Part shown: positions 1-8,762 of the stretch, in pieces
Layout: each line of letters opens with the position of its first letter
How positions within the stretch are numbered: the first letter of the stretch is position 1
Program-made: the position numbers and the translations under genes
Assembly (NCBI GenBank): GCA_038503065.1
Contig: JBCAMK010000013.1
Span: 868,001 to 932,000 of the forward strand
Length of the DNA: 64,000 bases
Reading direction: 5' to 3'
From: Paragyromitra xinjiangensis
Lineage: Eukaryota > Ascomycota > Pezizomycetes > Pezizales > Discinaceae
The notes under the pieces: generated by a model
What the model saw: the letters and a program-made list of their open reading frames with translations, nothing else
What the model was told of the DNA's origin: nothing
Database searches by the model: none

Positions 1-29
1 GTCAAGACTTTCCCGAAGACCAAGACAGT

Positions 30-296
30 ATGCGATACTGTCGAAGGTGCCTACAATGGGTCCAAGATAAGGACCACGAAGACGACTGCCTCCTACCATT
101 AACCCAAGAGGAGGAGCACGCATTGCTACATTGGACGGTATGCTACAACGACCAATGTTTGATTCACGAAGCCGAGAAGGTAGCAGAAAACCACTGGCCC
201 CGAAGACCCACACGACGACAAGCTCGAAGACGAAGGGGACATCAACCCCTTACGAACGAACAAATGGAACGGTGGGGAGTCGGATACGGGTGGTAA
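30..296 (+). CDS. Short Cys/His-rich ORF at the 3' end of Gypsy-1
   Basis: An 88-residue ORF with a CxxC pair near its start, a following His and Cys (CRRC...H...C), then a WTVCYNDQC..H block, and a very basic Arg-rich tail (PRRPTRRQARRRRG). The pattern of an aromatic-Cys-Tyr-Asp-x-Cys-x-x-His block followed by a Lys/Arg stretch resembles the small zinc-binding module I associate with LTR elements of filamentous ascomycetes; this is recollection, not a search. The frame may be open further upstream, since the window starts 29 bases before the first ATG. It probably binds nucleic acid as part of a Gag or terminal ORF, but its function is not established. Confidence 0.45.
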   Translation: MRYCRRCLQWVQDKDHEDDCLLPLTQEEEHALLHWTVCYNDQCLIHEAEKVAENHWPRRPTRRQARRRRGHQPLTNEQMERWGVGYGW

Positions 297-445
297 TCAA
301 GTCATGAAAAGATTATCGAACCCTATTGTCGAATCATTCCAGAATGTTTTCAAGTTATATTTTCAAGTCATTCAAGTCATGTTATATTTCGAGTCATGAG
401 AAATTGTCAAGTCAAGAATTAAGAGTCGTTGTGGAAAACGACTTT

Positions 446-461
446 GGAAGGAGGGAACTAA
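446..461 (+). promoter_or_regulatory. Polypurine tract of Gypsy-1
   Basis: The purine-rich GGAAGGAGGGAACTAA lies directly against the LTR start and fits the plus-strand primer of an LTR retrotransposon. Two similar words (GGAGGGAGAAACTA) recur inside the LTR at about 521-534 and 541-554. Confidence 0.65.
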
Positions 462-985
462 TGTCACGGATCCTGATTTAGTATTCTTGTTTTGTCTATT
501 ATGTCATGGAAGAAACTAATGGAGGGAGAAACTACCTAACGGAGGGAGAAACTAGGTCATGTATTGCGTCATGAAGATCATGACGAGGGGACACGCAGTG
601 TATTACGCAGTTGGATTTCTTATGACATCATGTACTGAGTCATGACTACGCAAGAGCTTGCGTAGGCATAGAGTCATAGCTAAATGAACGCGTCAGAGAC
701 TACGCAATGGTATTGCGTAGAAGGGATACAAAGGTCATGTATCGACCTCTATATAAGAGAGGTCGAGTAGATAGTTAGTTTAGTTCTGTACGCAATCTTC
801 TAAGTTATAAATCGAAGCCTCTTCTCAACTATAACAACACTTGTATAATGTCTACACTAAAGACAACGACGAAGTGAGTTGAAACACGAGTTCGATTGAC
901 GCTTGAGTAACAAATACCATGTTACGGAACTGTCATATTCTTGACTTAATGTCGTGCAACAATCGTGAGTGGCACGGTCGTTACA
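462..985 (+). repeat. 3' LTR of Gypsy-1 (524 bp)
   Basis: Starts TGTCACGG and ends GTTACA, giving TGT..ACA ends. It directly follows a polypurine tract. The next bases (ACATC, 986-990) continue in the sequence of half-LINE copy A, whose uninterrupted relatives read GGATACATCAATAAGG, so the LTR element went into a half-LINE with ACATC as the probable 5-bp target duplication; its left copy lies outside the window. The LTR carries a TATA box inside a palindrome near 742-766. Confidence 0.75.
742..766 (+). promoter_or_regulatory. TATA box within a perfect inverted repeat, LTR promoter
   Basis: Arms TCGACCTCT (742-750) and AGAGGTCGA (758-766) are perfect reverse complements and enclose ATATAAG. 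The TATA element sits in the 7-base loop, so this is the likely core promoter of Gypsy-1. Confidence 0.6.
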
Positions 986-3005
986 ACATCAATAAGGGTG
1001 GGGTGTAACTTAAGTTACCATGCGATCCTGACGTTCGCTGGCAGTAAGTCTGGCTTGGGTGAGTTTGAGGCAACCAGAGAAGTTACCACGATGCGGTTCG
1101 TTACAGTTCTTGCAACGGATGATGGTGTGGAGGCAGGGAGCTCCCTTGATGGTGCAAGAGGAGGTTGTGCATGAGTGGGAGGATGCTGTATGAGGCCCAG
1201 CACAGATGTTGCAGAAGGGTGTTTTGCTGGTACAGCGTTGTTGTGGGTGGCCAAAGGCCAGGCAGGTAGTGCATTGGGTGTCTGGCCCAAAGCGAAGGTA
1301 TTTGGTGACTTTGTGGCGAAGTCCAAACATGGAGAGCCCTCTCTCAAGGGCAGTGGTGGCAGGCTGCTTCCCCACAATGGTAAGAACCATGGAGGATGCC
1401 TGTTTCAAGTTCCCCTCTCTCTGCTCAGGTCTGGTGAGCCAGCGGGGGTCGCGGAGTAGGGTGGTGCCTGGGTTAAACTGCTCAACCTCAGATCTGATTT
1501 GCTGGAAGCCCTCTTCGCCAGAGGGAATGGAGGTGGGAATGTTATGCACAACAACTTGGGTCAGGACTGCTTCCTTCTCCATGCTGTTGGCATTGGGGAT
1601 GGTGTTGCGAACAACTTCCTCAAGCTTTTGTCTTTACTTAAGGAGGGAGTCAGAGGTAGTGGAGGTGACAGCAATGAGCTGCACATGGTGAGCTGGTGTG
1701 AATCGCACCTCTGCAATCAATGGCCTTTCCAGGGCAGCATTGACTGCATTGCGAATGAGGAGTGGGGTGATGTCATCAGGAATGGGTAGACCATTCCTGG
1801 TGATGATGAGTGTACGGTCGCGTTTTGGGGGGTTTGGAGGTGTTTTGGTAGGCTTGGAGGCCTTGCTGGCGGGTCTAGGAGCCCTTTTAGAGGCAACCTG
1901 AGCCCAGGAGGTGGTGGCTGGCGGGGGAGGTGGGGGGAGGTTGGCAGAGGTCAGAATGGTTGTGAGAGTCCGTTTCTGTTCCAGGTCTGCAACCTTGGAG
2001 GTGAGGGTAGCCATCTTTTCCACTAGAGCTGGGTCATTGTGGAAGGTAGGGGCTGGTGGGGGTGTATTGATGGCTTTTTCAAGCTGTTTGACGCGTTTGG
2101 TGAGTGCTTTGATGAGCCTGTTCTGCTCATCCATCACTGCGAAGAGGGAGGGGTTGTAGTTCTCCCCAGTGCCAATGGCACCAAGGCGATCCAAATTGCT
2201 GTTAGAATCATCCATCTGGATGACTGGAGGTAGGGTGGTAGAGAAGGTGAGGGATCCCTCAGTGTCTGTCATGTCAGAGTCAGACTCTTCCAGGAGGACA
2301 GAGCCACTCTCTGTGGGCTCTGTGGCGGGCAGGGAGGCATAGTGAGGTAGGGGGACTGCTGGGCGAAGTGGCAGGGCTTGGGTAGGTGTTTGCTCTGGGT
2401 CACCATGGAGCAGAGGCGAAAAACGGGTGTTTGGAGGTGTTGTAGGGGCGCCAAACGGCGTTTGGAGCGAGTTTTGAGGTGAGCTAGTCACAGAAGAGGG
2501 AGACCTGAAGCCTCTGCCTCTGCCTCTGCCTCTAGACGAAAAGGAAGACATAGAGAAGGATCCTGAACCGACAGGAGGAGGTAGGGTATGTTGGGATGTG
2601 TAGGGGGGTGGTGCTGGGCCCTGGAGGGGGTCCCTGGCGGAGGGGGGTGGGAAATCGAGCAGAACTTCTGCAGTTCTGGTCGGATCCGAACGAACGAGAG
2701 GGCGATCGAACGGGTGCGCTGAGGCGGTTCCAAAAAGCCCGTGGTCGAGCTAATCGGACGAAAACTGGTGGAGTTATGACAAAATGCAGATTGCCAAAGT
2801 TTGGTGAGGTTTTTGTTGTTGGGGGGAAAGAGGGGTAAAACAGCGAATTCGACAACAACTTTTGCAAATCGAGAGCGATCTCGACGTACAATAGCAGGAT
2901 CGAACGAGGGCAGCGAGCTGATTCCGAATCTTCAAAAATCTCGTTAATCGGAGTAGTATTGGTGGAGTTGTGACCAAAAAGTCACTTTGGCGTTGTTGTT
3001 GTCGG
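986..3005 (-). mobile_element. Half-LINE copy A (ORF1-only non-LTR element), 3' part displaced by Gypsy-1
   Basis: Minus-strand copy of the 2.3-kb ORF1-only family, 5'-complete: it ends at 3005 with the conserved terminus (on the minus strand CCGACAACAACAACGCCAAAG). The 3' UTR and TAAATA tail are missing here because the Gypsy-1 LTR is joined at 986. The copy lies at the break point of the Plavaka-like gene (3006-3857). Its ORF1 has one stop codon and a 6-base insertion relative to copies B, D and E. Confidence 0.85.
1010..2551 (-). pseudogene. ORF1 (Gag-like CCHC protein) of half-LINE copy A, one nonsense codon
   Basis: Start ATG at 2551 with the family N-terminus (SSRGRGRGRG), then a Pro/Ser/Thr-rich part, an acidic stretch and a short coiled-coil-like segment. 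The first block ends at a TAA (1634-1636) where copies B, D and E have CAA, a single C-to-T change; the same frame then continues to 1010. The distal half has three Cys/His knuckles (CTTCLAFGHPQQRC, CNICAGPH..HSC, CKNCNEPHRGNFSGC). A 6-base insertion adds Asn-Leu near the REGKQ block. RNA-binding ORF1 protein of a non-LTR element by family resemblance; not functional in this copy unless the stop is read through. Confidence 0.85.
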
Positions 3006-3101
3006 TTTGTGGATAGCATTGTTTTGTCGCTACCGATAATAATCAGCGCAATCATTGCCCCCTGGGGATCATTCTCCTAGTTCGAAGAAGTCAATATAAA
3101 C

Positions 3102-3136
3102 GTCAGTGTCAGTGTCAGTGTCAGTGTCAGAGTTGG
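3102..3136 (+). repeat. GTCAGT microsatellite inside the Plavaka-like intron
   Basis: GTCAGT hexamers within the 104-bp intron 3077-3180 (minus-strand donor GTAAAA at 3180, acceptor CTAG at 3077). Read on the coding strand this is CTGACACTGACA, the same word found in introns of the helicase and DUF6532-type genes. Confidence 0.8.
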
Positions 3137-3660
3137 TGTCAGGGTCGGAGTCAGAGAGCCGAGACTGGAAGGGCTTTTACCTGTTGCCGCCACCACCAGT
3201 TGCCTGTCCACATCTTAGAATATAATCGTTTGCCATCGGAACCATAATCCTTTATTGGAGAATAAGTCAAGTGGTCTTTGAAAGGTAGGTGGCCGAAAAG
3301 ATATCTCAGGATTGCCATTGGATCTCGATACCAGTATTCCACCTCTTCACCTTCGATATTAATCGTACCCTCCATCCATTCGCAGTCAAGTCCGTCGTCC
3401 ATAGCATGTATCAACTCACGGGAATGATCGGCACTTTTAATATTGATCTTGTCATTGAATATTCCACGACGTATCATGCGATCCAGGGTGGCCTTTCCCG
3501 TATTCTCCTCTACATGGGTATGGCAGAAGTCCCATTGTAGTTTTGATTCGAAAGGAAACAAAGGATGCCAATCGGGGCTATCGCATGGATGGGTTGCTGG
3601 TGGGCATGGTAGAGCAATGCCCGCATCAGGAAAAGTATCCGGTCTTTGGGGCGCACCCCC

Positions 3661-3702
3661 CCCTCCTCCTCCTCCTCCTCCTCCTCCTCCTCCTCCTCCT
3701 CC
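3661..3702 (+). repeat. (CCT/GAG)n trinucleotide run inside the transposase gene
   Basis: Fourteen consecutive CCT units on the plus strand (GAG, poly-Glu, on the coding minus strand) next to a run of eight C. Replication slippage here accounts for the frameshift in the Plavaka-like gene. Confidence 0.85.
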
Positions 3703-3927
3703 TGTCCAGGGCAGCCATTGTCCGCGTCGACTTCATTGAACCTTACGTGATCTCGGGACTGCTTATTGTGAGTTCGACGATGGTGGACAGTCAAGCCACC
3801 TGGGCTAACAAAGGACTTTCCACAGATTCCACAAAGAAAATCCAGTCCAGAGGGCATTGAAAGGACGGCGAGATCGCTGCTTAAAGTTAGACAATCGAAC
3901 AAACGAAGCAAAAACCAAGGGTTCTAG

Positions 3928-3965
3928 CTCTGACACTGACACTGACACTGACACTGACACTGACA
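3928..3965 (+). repeat. CTGACACTGACA microsatellite upstream of the Plavaka-like gene
   Basis: Five TGACAC units followed by GACACCAACC. On the minus strand the array ends in AG, so it may be the end of a 5'-UTR intron of the transposase gene; no donor was fixed. Confidence 0.7.
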
Positions 3966-4415
3966 CCAACCAATTCTAACTCTGACGTGGCGAGATTTGG
4001 GTGGACGTATTAGGTCAGATTCGTTGGGGCTGTTGACTGCCTTTGTTTGCTTGTTAAAGGGATACTGGAAGTTGGAGCCGGATCGGGAAACGAGGCTGCA
4101 GCCGGAAGCACCTAACCTGGCTAGACCAGCCGCCAACGTCATTGAACAAACACAACAACCTCAACCTCCGCTTCCGCCTCACCACCACCACCCACCACCA
4201 CCACCACCACAACCACCATCACCCTTGCAGTCTCGGGAAGCAGCATTTGGGCATCGAAGACATCGAACAATCAACGTCAGAGGACTATACCCCGCTATGT
4301 ATATAAAGAGACCACTCGCTTGGCTAGCTACAGGTCTATACTCGCCTATCCGAGTACTCCACCCAAGCGACTCCTTTGACAGTACTAGCATACCTATTCC
4401 GATAGCGACTTGACA
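3966..4415. promoter_or_regulatory. Divergent intergenic region with TATA box for the helicase gene
   Basis: The region between the Plavaka-like gene (minus) and the helicase gene (plus) has a CAC/CCA-rich pyrimidine stretch (4143-4225) and a good TATA box, TATATAAA at 4300-4307, about 110 bases before the helicase ATG. Open frames across it are low-complexity Pro/His or Gly runs and are not taken as genes. Confidence 0.55.
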
Positions 4416-6072
4416 ATGGCACAAGCAGGTGATACTATCCGAGAGTGGCCGATAGCCGCATTTAATTATACCGTCGAAAATGTGAGAACCGCCTTTAAGT
4501 TGGACAAGTCGGAGACGCAAGATTTCCTCAGCTCAAATGCTCTTACCGATGCCGTTTCGGAGCTAGTAGCATGGAAGACGAAGTATACCACTGCTCAGTC
4601 GCCTTCACTAGCGCAAGTTACCACCAGGAATATTGTTCCCGCCGGCCAGCAACCTGTGGGAAAACTTCAGGTATATCGATCCAAACACCCACTCTGACAT
4701 CATGTACTCTGACATCGTACACTCTGACATCTCTTGATATAGATAGGAATATATGACCATACTCGAGGGCCTAGTCGATAGTGCTCGGGTTTATTTTGCT
4801 CTTGGTCCCAATGATCCCGTAGTTCTCAACGATATTTGCGATGCCCATCGGGTCCTAGGCTGCACTGCTCGGCAGGCCGTACGCAGTGGCGGCACCCTGG
4901 CTGCCACCCCGAGGTGGCCAGCGGCTCCAGCTCCGGCTTCTGTAGCTACTACTCCAAGGGCATCTCGACGACCAGCAGCCACAGGCACTTCTTCTTTGTC
5001 TGCCACTCCTTCGACCGCCACTCGTTCGACCGTCACCTCAAGCGCGAGACAGCCAGCAACCCGGGCCCCTTCTACCTCTTAAGGCTCTCCTTCGGCCCAG
5101 GCCGGTGCTAGAAGAAGCACTGGTGCTAGGAGTACTTCTCAGTCTCGAACTTTGGCAAGGCGCGATGCCGTCCCTGCAGCCCTTACAGCTCCATCCCAGC
5201 GAGACTCTGGGAGCCCACCACGCAGCAGGATTCGAGTGGAAGACCGTGGAGATCCGGAACCCGTGATTGAGAAACGAGTCGACCTTCAAATGGTATGGGA
5301 TCATTACCCACTGGAAGTGCCGAAAAGGAGCACCCTAAAGTTTCAGGCAAACATCCAACGCCGCCTGCAGTACGGGGGTGACTTTGAGCGCTGGGTAGAG
5401 ACCGAATATGGCCTGGCTTTCCTTGGGTTACAGGTCGCTCAGTACTTGGCCAGCACCACGCCATCGCCGCAACCGAAGTTTGATCTGGACGAATATGAGC
5501 TTACTGAGGCGGATTGGGAGTTCGTTGTATCCAATGCCAGCCGCATGGGGATCTTAATGGTATCATTCACGACCGCTCCACAAGCTCCAGCTCCAGCTCC
5601 CCCCCATGTGTCAGTGTCAGAGTCTGAAGCGCAGGACAAAAACAATGATACCGCAGACAACGAGGAGGAAAGGGCAAGGGCAAGGGAGAGGGAGAGGACC
5701 GACCAAAGCCTCCGGTGATCCACCAGCAGAGTGGCAAACCTTCGCATTGGCAACGAAGCTCCTGAAGATCAAGATGTTGAAATGCCTGACCGGCCCCAGG
5801 AGACGCTATCCCCCGCGCGCAATCCGGTTAGGCAATCAGGCCTGGCTGCTCGAACGCCCACACCCATTGAAGAGCAGGACCCAATGGAGGATGAAACAGA
5901 AGATCAGGGCGCAGCTGAGGGGAAGGGAAAGCAGAGGGAGGAGGGGAGGGGAGGGGAGGACTCGGATCAGGGCGCAGCTAGAGGGAAGGGGAAGCAGAGG
6001 GAGGAGGGGAGGGAAGGGGAGGATCAGGGCGCAGCTGGAGGGAAGGGGAAGCAGAAGGAGGGGAGCGGGGGG

Positions 6073-8387
6073 TATTTATTTATTTATTTATTTATTTATT
6101 GTTCATACTCGCATGCATCCGAAACGGATATGGCGTACAGCAGAAGAAAACCCAACAGGAACATAAAAGAAAACAAAACAAAACTAACTAATCCTCCACC
6201 AGTTCCAACTCAGCCTCTTCTAGGCTCGTCATCAGTGAATGTGTTAATACCCCGATCTAGTGACTCCCTCTCACAGTGTCAAGACTACCCTGGGCATTCT
6301 TCCTTTACCATCGCTTGCTTTGTGCCTATAGCACTCCTTCCACCAGGTCCAAGGACCCCTGAAGGTTGGATACATCAATAAGGGTGGGGTGTAACTTAAG
6401 TTACCATGCGATCCTGACGTTCGCTGGCACTAAGTCTGGCTTGGGTGAGTTTGAGGCAACCAGAGAAGTTACCACGATGCGGTTCGTTACAGTTCTTGCA
6501 ACGGATGATGGTGTGGAGGCAGGGAGCTCCCTTGATGGTGCAAGAGGAGTTTGCGCAGGAGTGGGAGGATGCTGTATGAGGCCCAGCACAGATGTTGCAG
6601 AAGGGTGTTTTGCTGGTACAGCGTTGTTGTGGGTGGCCAAAGGCCAGGCAGGTAGTGCATTGGGTGTCTGGCCCAAAGCGAAGGTATTTGGTGACTTTGT
6701 GACGAAGTCCAAACATGGAGAGCCCTCTCTCAAGGGCGGTGGTGGCAGGCTGCTTCCCCACAATGGTAAGAACCATGGAGGATGCCTGTTTCCCCTCTCT
6801 CTGCTCAGGTCTGGTGAGCCAGCGGGGGTCGCGGAGTAGGGTGGTGCCTGGGTTGAACTGCTCAACCTCAGATCTGATTTGCTGGAAGCCCTCTTCGCCA
6901 GAGGGGATGGAGGTGGGAATGTTGTGCACAACAACCTGGGTCAGGACTGCTTCCTTCTCCATGCTGTTGGCATTGGGAATGGTGTTGCGAACAACTTCCT
7001 CAAGTTTCTGTCTTTGCTTAAGGAGGGAGTCAGAGGTGGTGGAGGTGACAGCAATGAGCTGCACATGGTGGGCTTGTGTGAATCGCACCTCTGCAATCAA
7101 TGGCCTTTCCAGGGCAGCATTGACTGCATTGCGAATGAGGAGTGGGGTGATGTCATCAGGGATGGGTAGACCATTCCTGGTGATGATGAGAGTACGGTCG
7201 CGTTTTGGGGGGTTTGCTGGTGTTTTGGTAGGCTTGGATGCCTTGCTGGCGGGTCTAGGAGCCCTTTTAGAGGCAACCTGAGCCCAGGAGGTGGTGGCTG
7301 GTGGGGGAGCTGTTGCTGGAGGTAGGGGAAGGTTGGCAGAGGTCAGAATGGTTGTGAGGGTCCGTTTCTGTTCCAAGTCTGCAACCTTGGAGGTGAGGGT
7401 AGCCACCTTTTCCACTAGAGCAGGGTCGTTGTGGAAGGTAGGGGCTGGTGGGGGTGTATTGATGGCTTTTTCAAGCTGTTTGACGCGTTTTGTGAGTGCT
7501 TTGATGAGCCTGTTCTGCTCATCCATCACTGCGAAGAGGGAGGGGTTGTAGTTCTCCCCAGTACCAATGGCACCAAGGCGATCCAAATTGCTGTTAGAAT
7601 CATCCATCTGGATGACTGGAGGTAGGGTGGTGGAAAAGGTGAGGGGTCCCTCAGTGTCCGTCATGTCAGAGTCAGACTCTTCCAGGAGGACAGAGCCACT
7701 CTCTGTGGGCTCTGTGGCGGGCAGGGAGGCATAGTGAGGTAGGGGGACTGCTGGGCGAAGTGGCAGGGCTTGAGTGGGTGTTTGCTCTGGGTCTCCATGG
7801 AGCAGAGGCGAAAATCGGGTGTTTGGGGGTGTTGTAGGGGCGCCAAAGGGCGTTTGGAGCGAGTTTTGGGGTGAGCTGGTCACAGAAGAGGGAGACCTGA
7901 AGCCTCTGCCTCTCCCTCTGCCTCTAGATGAAGAGGAAGACATAGAGAAGGGTCCTGAACCGACAGGAGGTGGGGGGAGGTGTTGCTGGGCCCTGGGGGG
8001 GTCCCTGGCGGGTGGGGGAGGGTGGGAGCAGAAAGTGTCAACAACTTTTGCAAATCGGCTCCGATCCGGACGAACGAGAGGGCGATCGAACGGGCACAGT
8101 GAGGGGACTCCAAAAAGCCCGGGGTCGAGTCAATCGGAGTAGTATTGGTGGAGATATGAGGTTTTGCAAATTCTCAAAATTTGAGGTGTAGGGGGGAAAA
8201 GAGGGGTAAAACAGCGAATTCGACAACAACTATTGCAAATCGAGAGCGATTTCGACGTACAATAGCAGGATCGAACGGGGGCAGCGAGCTGATTCCGAAT
8301 AATCAAAAATCTCGTTAATCGGAGTAGTATTGGTGGAGTTGTGACCAAAAAGTCACTTTGGTGTTGTTGTTGTCGGTTTTTGCGTTT
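6073..8387 (-). mobile_element. Half-LINE copy B, full length, inside the helicase exon
   Basis: Flanked by a 13-bp target duplication, GGGGAGCGGGGGG, at 6060-6072 and 8388-8400. The plus strand starts with TATTTATTTATT (the TAAATA tail of a minus-strand element). Then come a 0.3-kb 3' UTR, ORF1 (6396-7943) and a 0.43-kb 5' UTR ending in the family terminus near 8376. A further 10 bases (8377-8387) may be untemplated. There is no reverse transcriptase, endonuclease or RNase H. Removing 2,328 bp (a multiple of 3) restores the helicase frame. Confidence 0.92.
6396..7943 (-). CDS. ORF1 Gag-like CCHC protein of half-LINE copy B, intact
   Basis: 515 residues, ATG at 7943, the same start as in all copies. 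Layout: RG-rich start (1-15), Pro/Ser/Thr-rich region (about 15-90), acidic patch with DSDMTDTEG, a coiled-coil-like helix (MDEQNRLIKALTKRVKQLEK, about residues 140-160), a second heptad-rich stretch, a Pro-rich linker, a globular central part, and three C-terminal zinc knuckles, CTTC..GH....C, CNIC..PH....HSC and CKNC..PH.....C. This is the usual build of Tad/LINE-type ORF1 proteins, which coat their RNA and reach the nucleus with it. It shares the knuckle arrangement with LINE-C ORF1 (53004-54608). Being open in three of five copies argues that the protein matters for the element's own spread. Confidence 0.85.
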   Translation of the reverse strand: MSSSSSRGRGRGRGFRSPSSVTSSPQNSLQTPFGAPTTPPNTRFSPLLHGDPEQTPTQALPLRPAVPLPHYASLPATEPTESGSVLLEESDSDMTDTEGPLTFSTTLPPVIQMDDSNSNLDRLGAIGTGENYNPSLFAVMDEQNRLIKALTKRVKQLEKAINTPPPAPTFHNDPALVEKVATLTSKVADLEQKRTLTTILTSANLPLPPATAPPPATTSWAQVASKRAPRPASKASKPTKTPANPPKRDRTLIITRNGLPIPDDITPLLIRNAVNAALERPLIAEVRFTQAHHVQLIAVTSTTSDSLLKQRQKLEEVVRNTIPNANSMEKEAVLTQVVVHNIPTSIPSGEEGFQQIRSEVEQFNPGTTLLRDPRWLTRPEQREGKQASSMVLTIVGKQPATTALERGLSMFGLRHKVTKYLRFGPDTQCTTCLAFGHPQQRCTSKTPFCNICAGPHTASSHSCANSSCTIKGAPCLHTIIRCKNCNEPHRGNFSGCLKLTQARLSASERQDRMVT

Positions 8388-8699
8388 GGGGAGCGGGGGG
8401 GAGGAAGGGGGGGAGGGCCGGGATAACCCAGTGGCGGATAGTAGCGAAGATTCGGCCAGCTCGCAGTCAGAACCAGATATCGGTGAAATAGTGAAACCTA
8501 CGCGGCGTCTTACCGGCATTGGCCGGGGCGGGTCTGACAGCCAGGTTAAACCCAGGCCAAAGGTTCTGATCAACACAGATGCCGACTTTGATCTAATTGC
8601 TGGGGCTCCATTCAATAAAATAGTTCTTGGTGAGACTGGAGATGATTCTCGGAAGGAAGGGCCCGATGACGCCGACGGAGATACAGCTAGTGTTGAATG

Positions 8700-8762
8700 G
8701 TACGAGTCATACTCTGACAACCCACTCTGACAGTACACTCTGACAGTCGGCGCTTAATTTAG
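8700..8762 (+). other. Helicase intron carrying CTCTGACA words
   Basis: A 63-bp intron (GTACGAG...TTTAG) with three ACTCTGACA words. The other helicase introns are 4671-4746 (three words), 8980-9047 (one degenerate word, branch point ACTAAC), 9248-9313 (three words) and 10707-10905. Confidence 0.75.

Larger units (their letters stand above)
1..461 (+). mobile_element. Gypsy-1: 3' end of internal region of an LTR retrotransposon
   Basis: This stretch leads into a purine-rich tract and then an LTR that starts TGTCAC, so it is the last part of the internal region of an LTR retrotransposon whose remainder lies left of the window. It holds one short ORF with zinc-binding spacing (30-296) and then about 150 bp of A/T-rich sequence with repeated TCAAGTCAT words (350-420). 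Order (ORF, polypurine tract, LTR) is seen directly; assignment to Ty3/Gypsy is an inference from the TG..CA ends and the 5-bp target site. Confidence 0.7.
3006..3857 (-). pseudogene. Plavaka/KDZ-like DNA transposase, N-terminal part
   Basis: Minus-strand gene, ATG at 3857. A C2H2 finger (CGICGKSF...H..RTH) opens the protein, then a poly-Glu run coded by a GAG microsatellite (3661-3702), then the block PDAGIALP...PFESKLQWDF, a WYRDP box and a GNWWWRQQ box, then after an intron (3077-3180) a short exon with IIIGSDKTMLS. Order and motifs (C2H2, PF.S, WYRDP, WW..Q, SDKT) match my recollection of fungal Plavaka-type proteins. The poly-Glu frame and the downstream frame differ by one base at a run of eight G/C (about 3657-3664), a frameshift. 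The gene breaks at half-LINE copy A. The rest, with the catalytic core, is not in the window. Confident it is a transposase relic, less sure of the subfamily. Confidence 0.7.

Noticed and set aside
3510..3911. Independent 133-codon gene with poly-Glu
   Set aside because: It is the frameshifted front part of the Plavaka-like transposase, not a separate gene.
6366..6839. Long plus-strand ORFs antisense to the half-LINE ORF1 (also at 1010-1700, 48040-48513, 58281-58754)
   Set aside because: They recur in every copy only because ORF1 is conserved; composition is that of a complement frame (Gly/Cys/Trp-rich without order).
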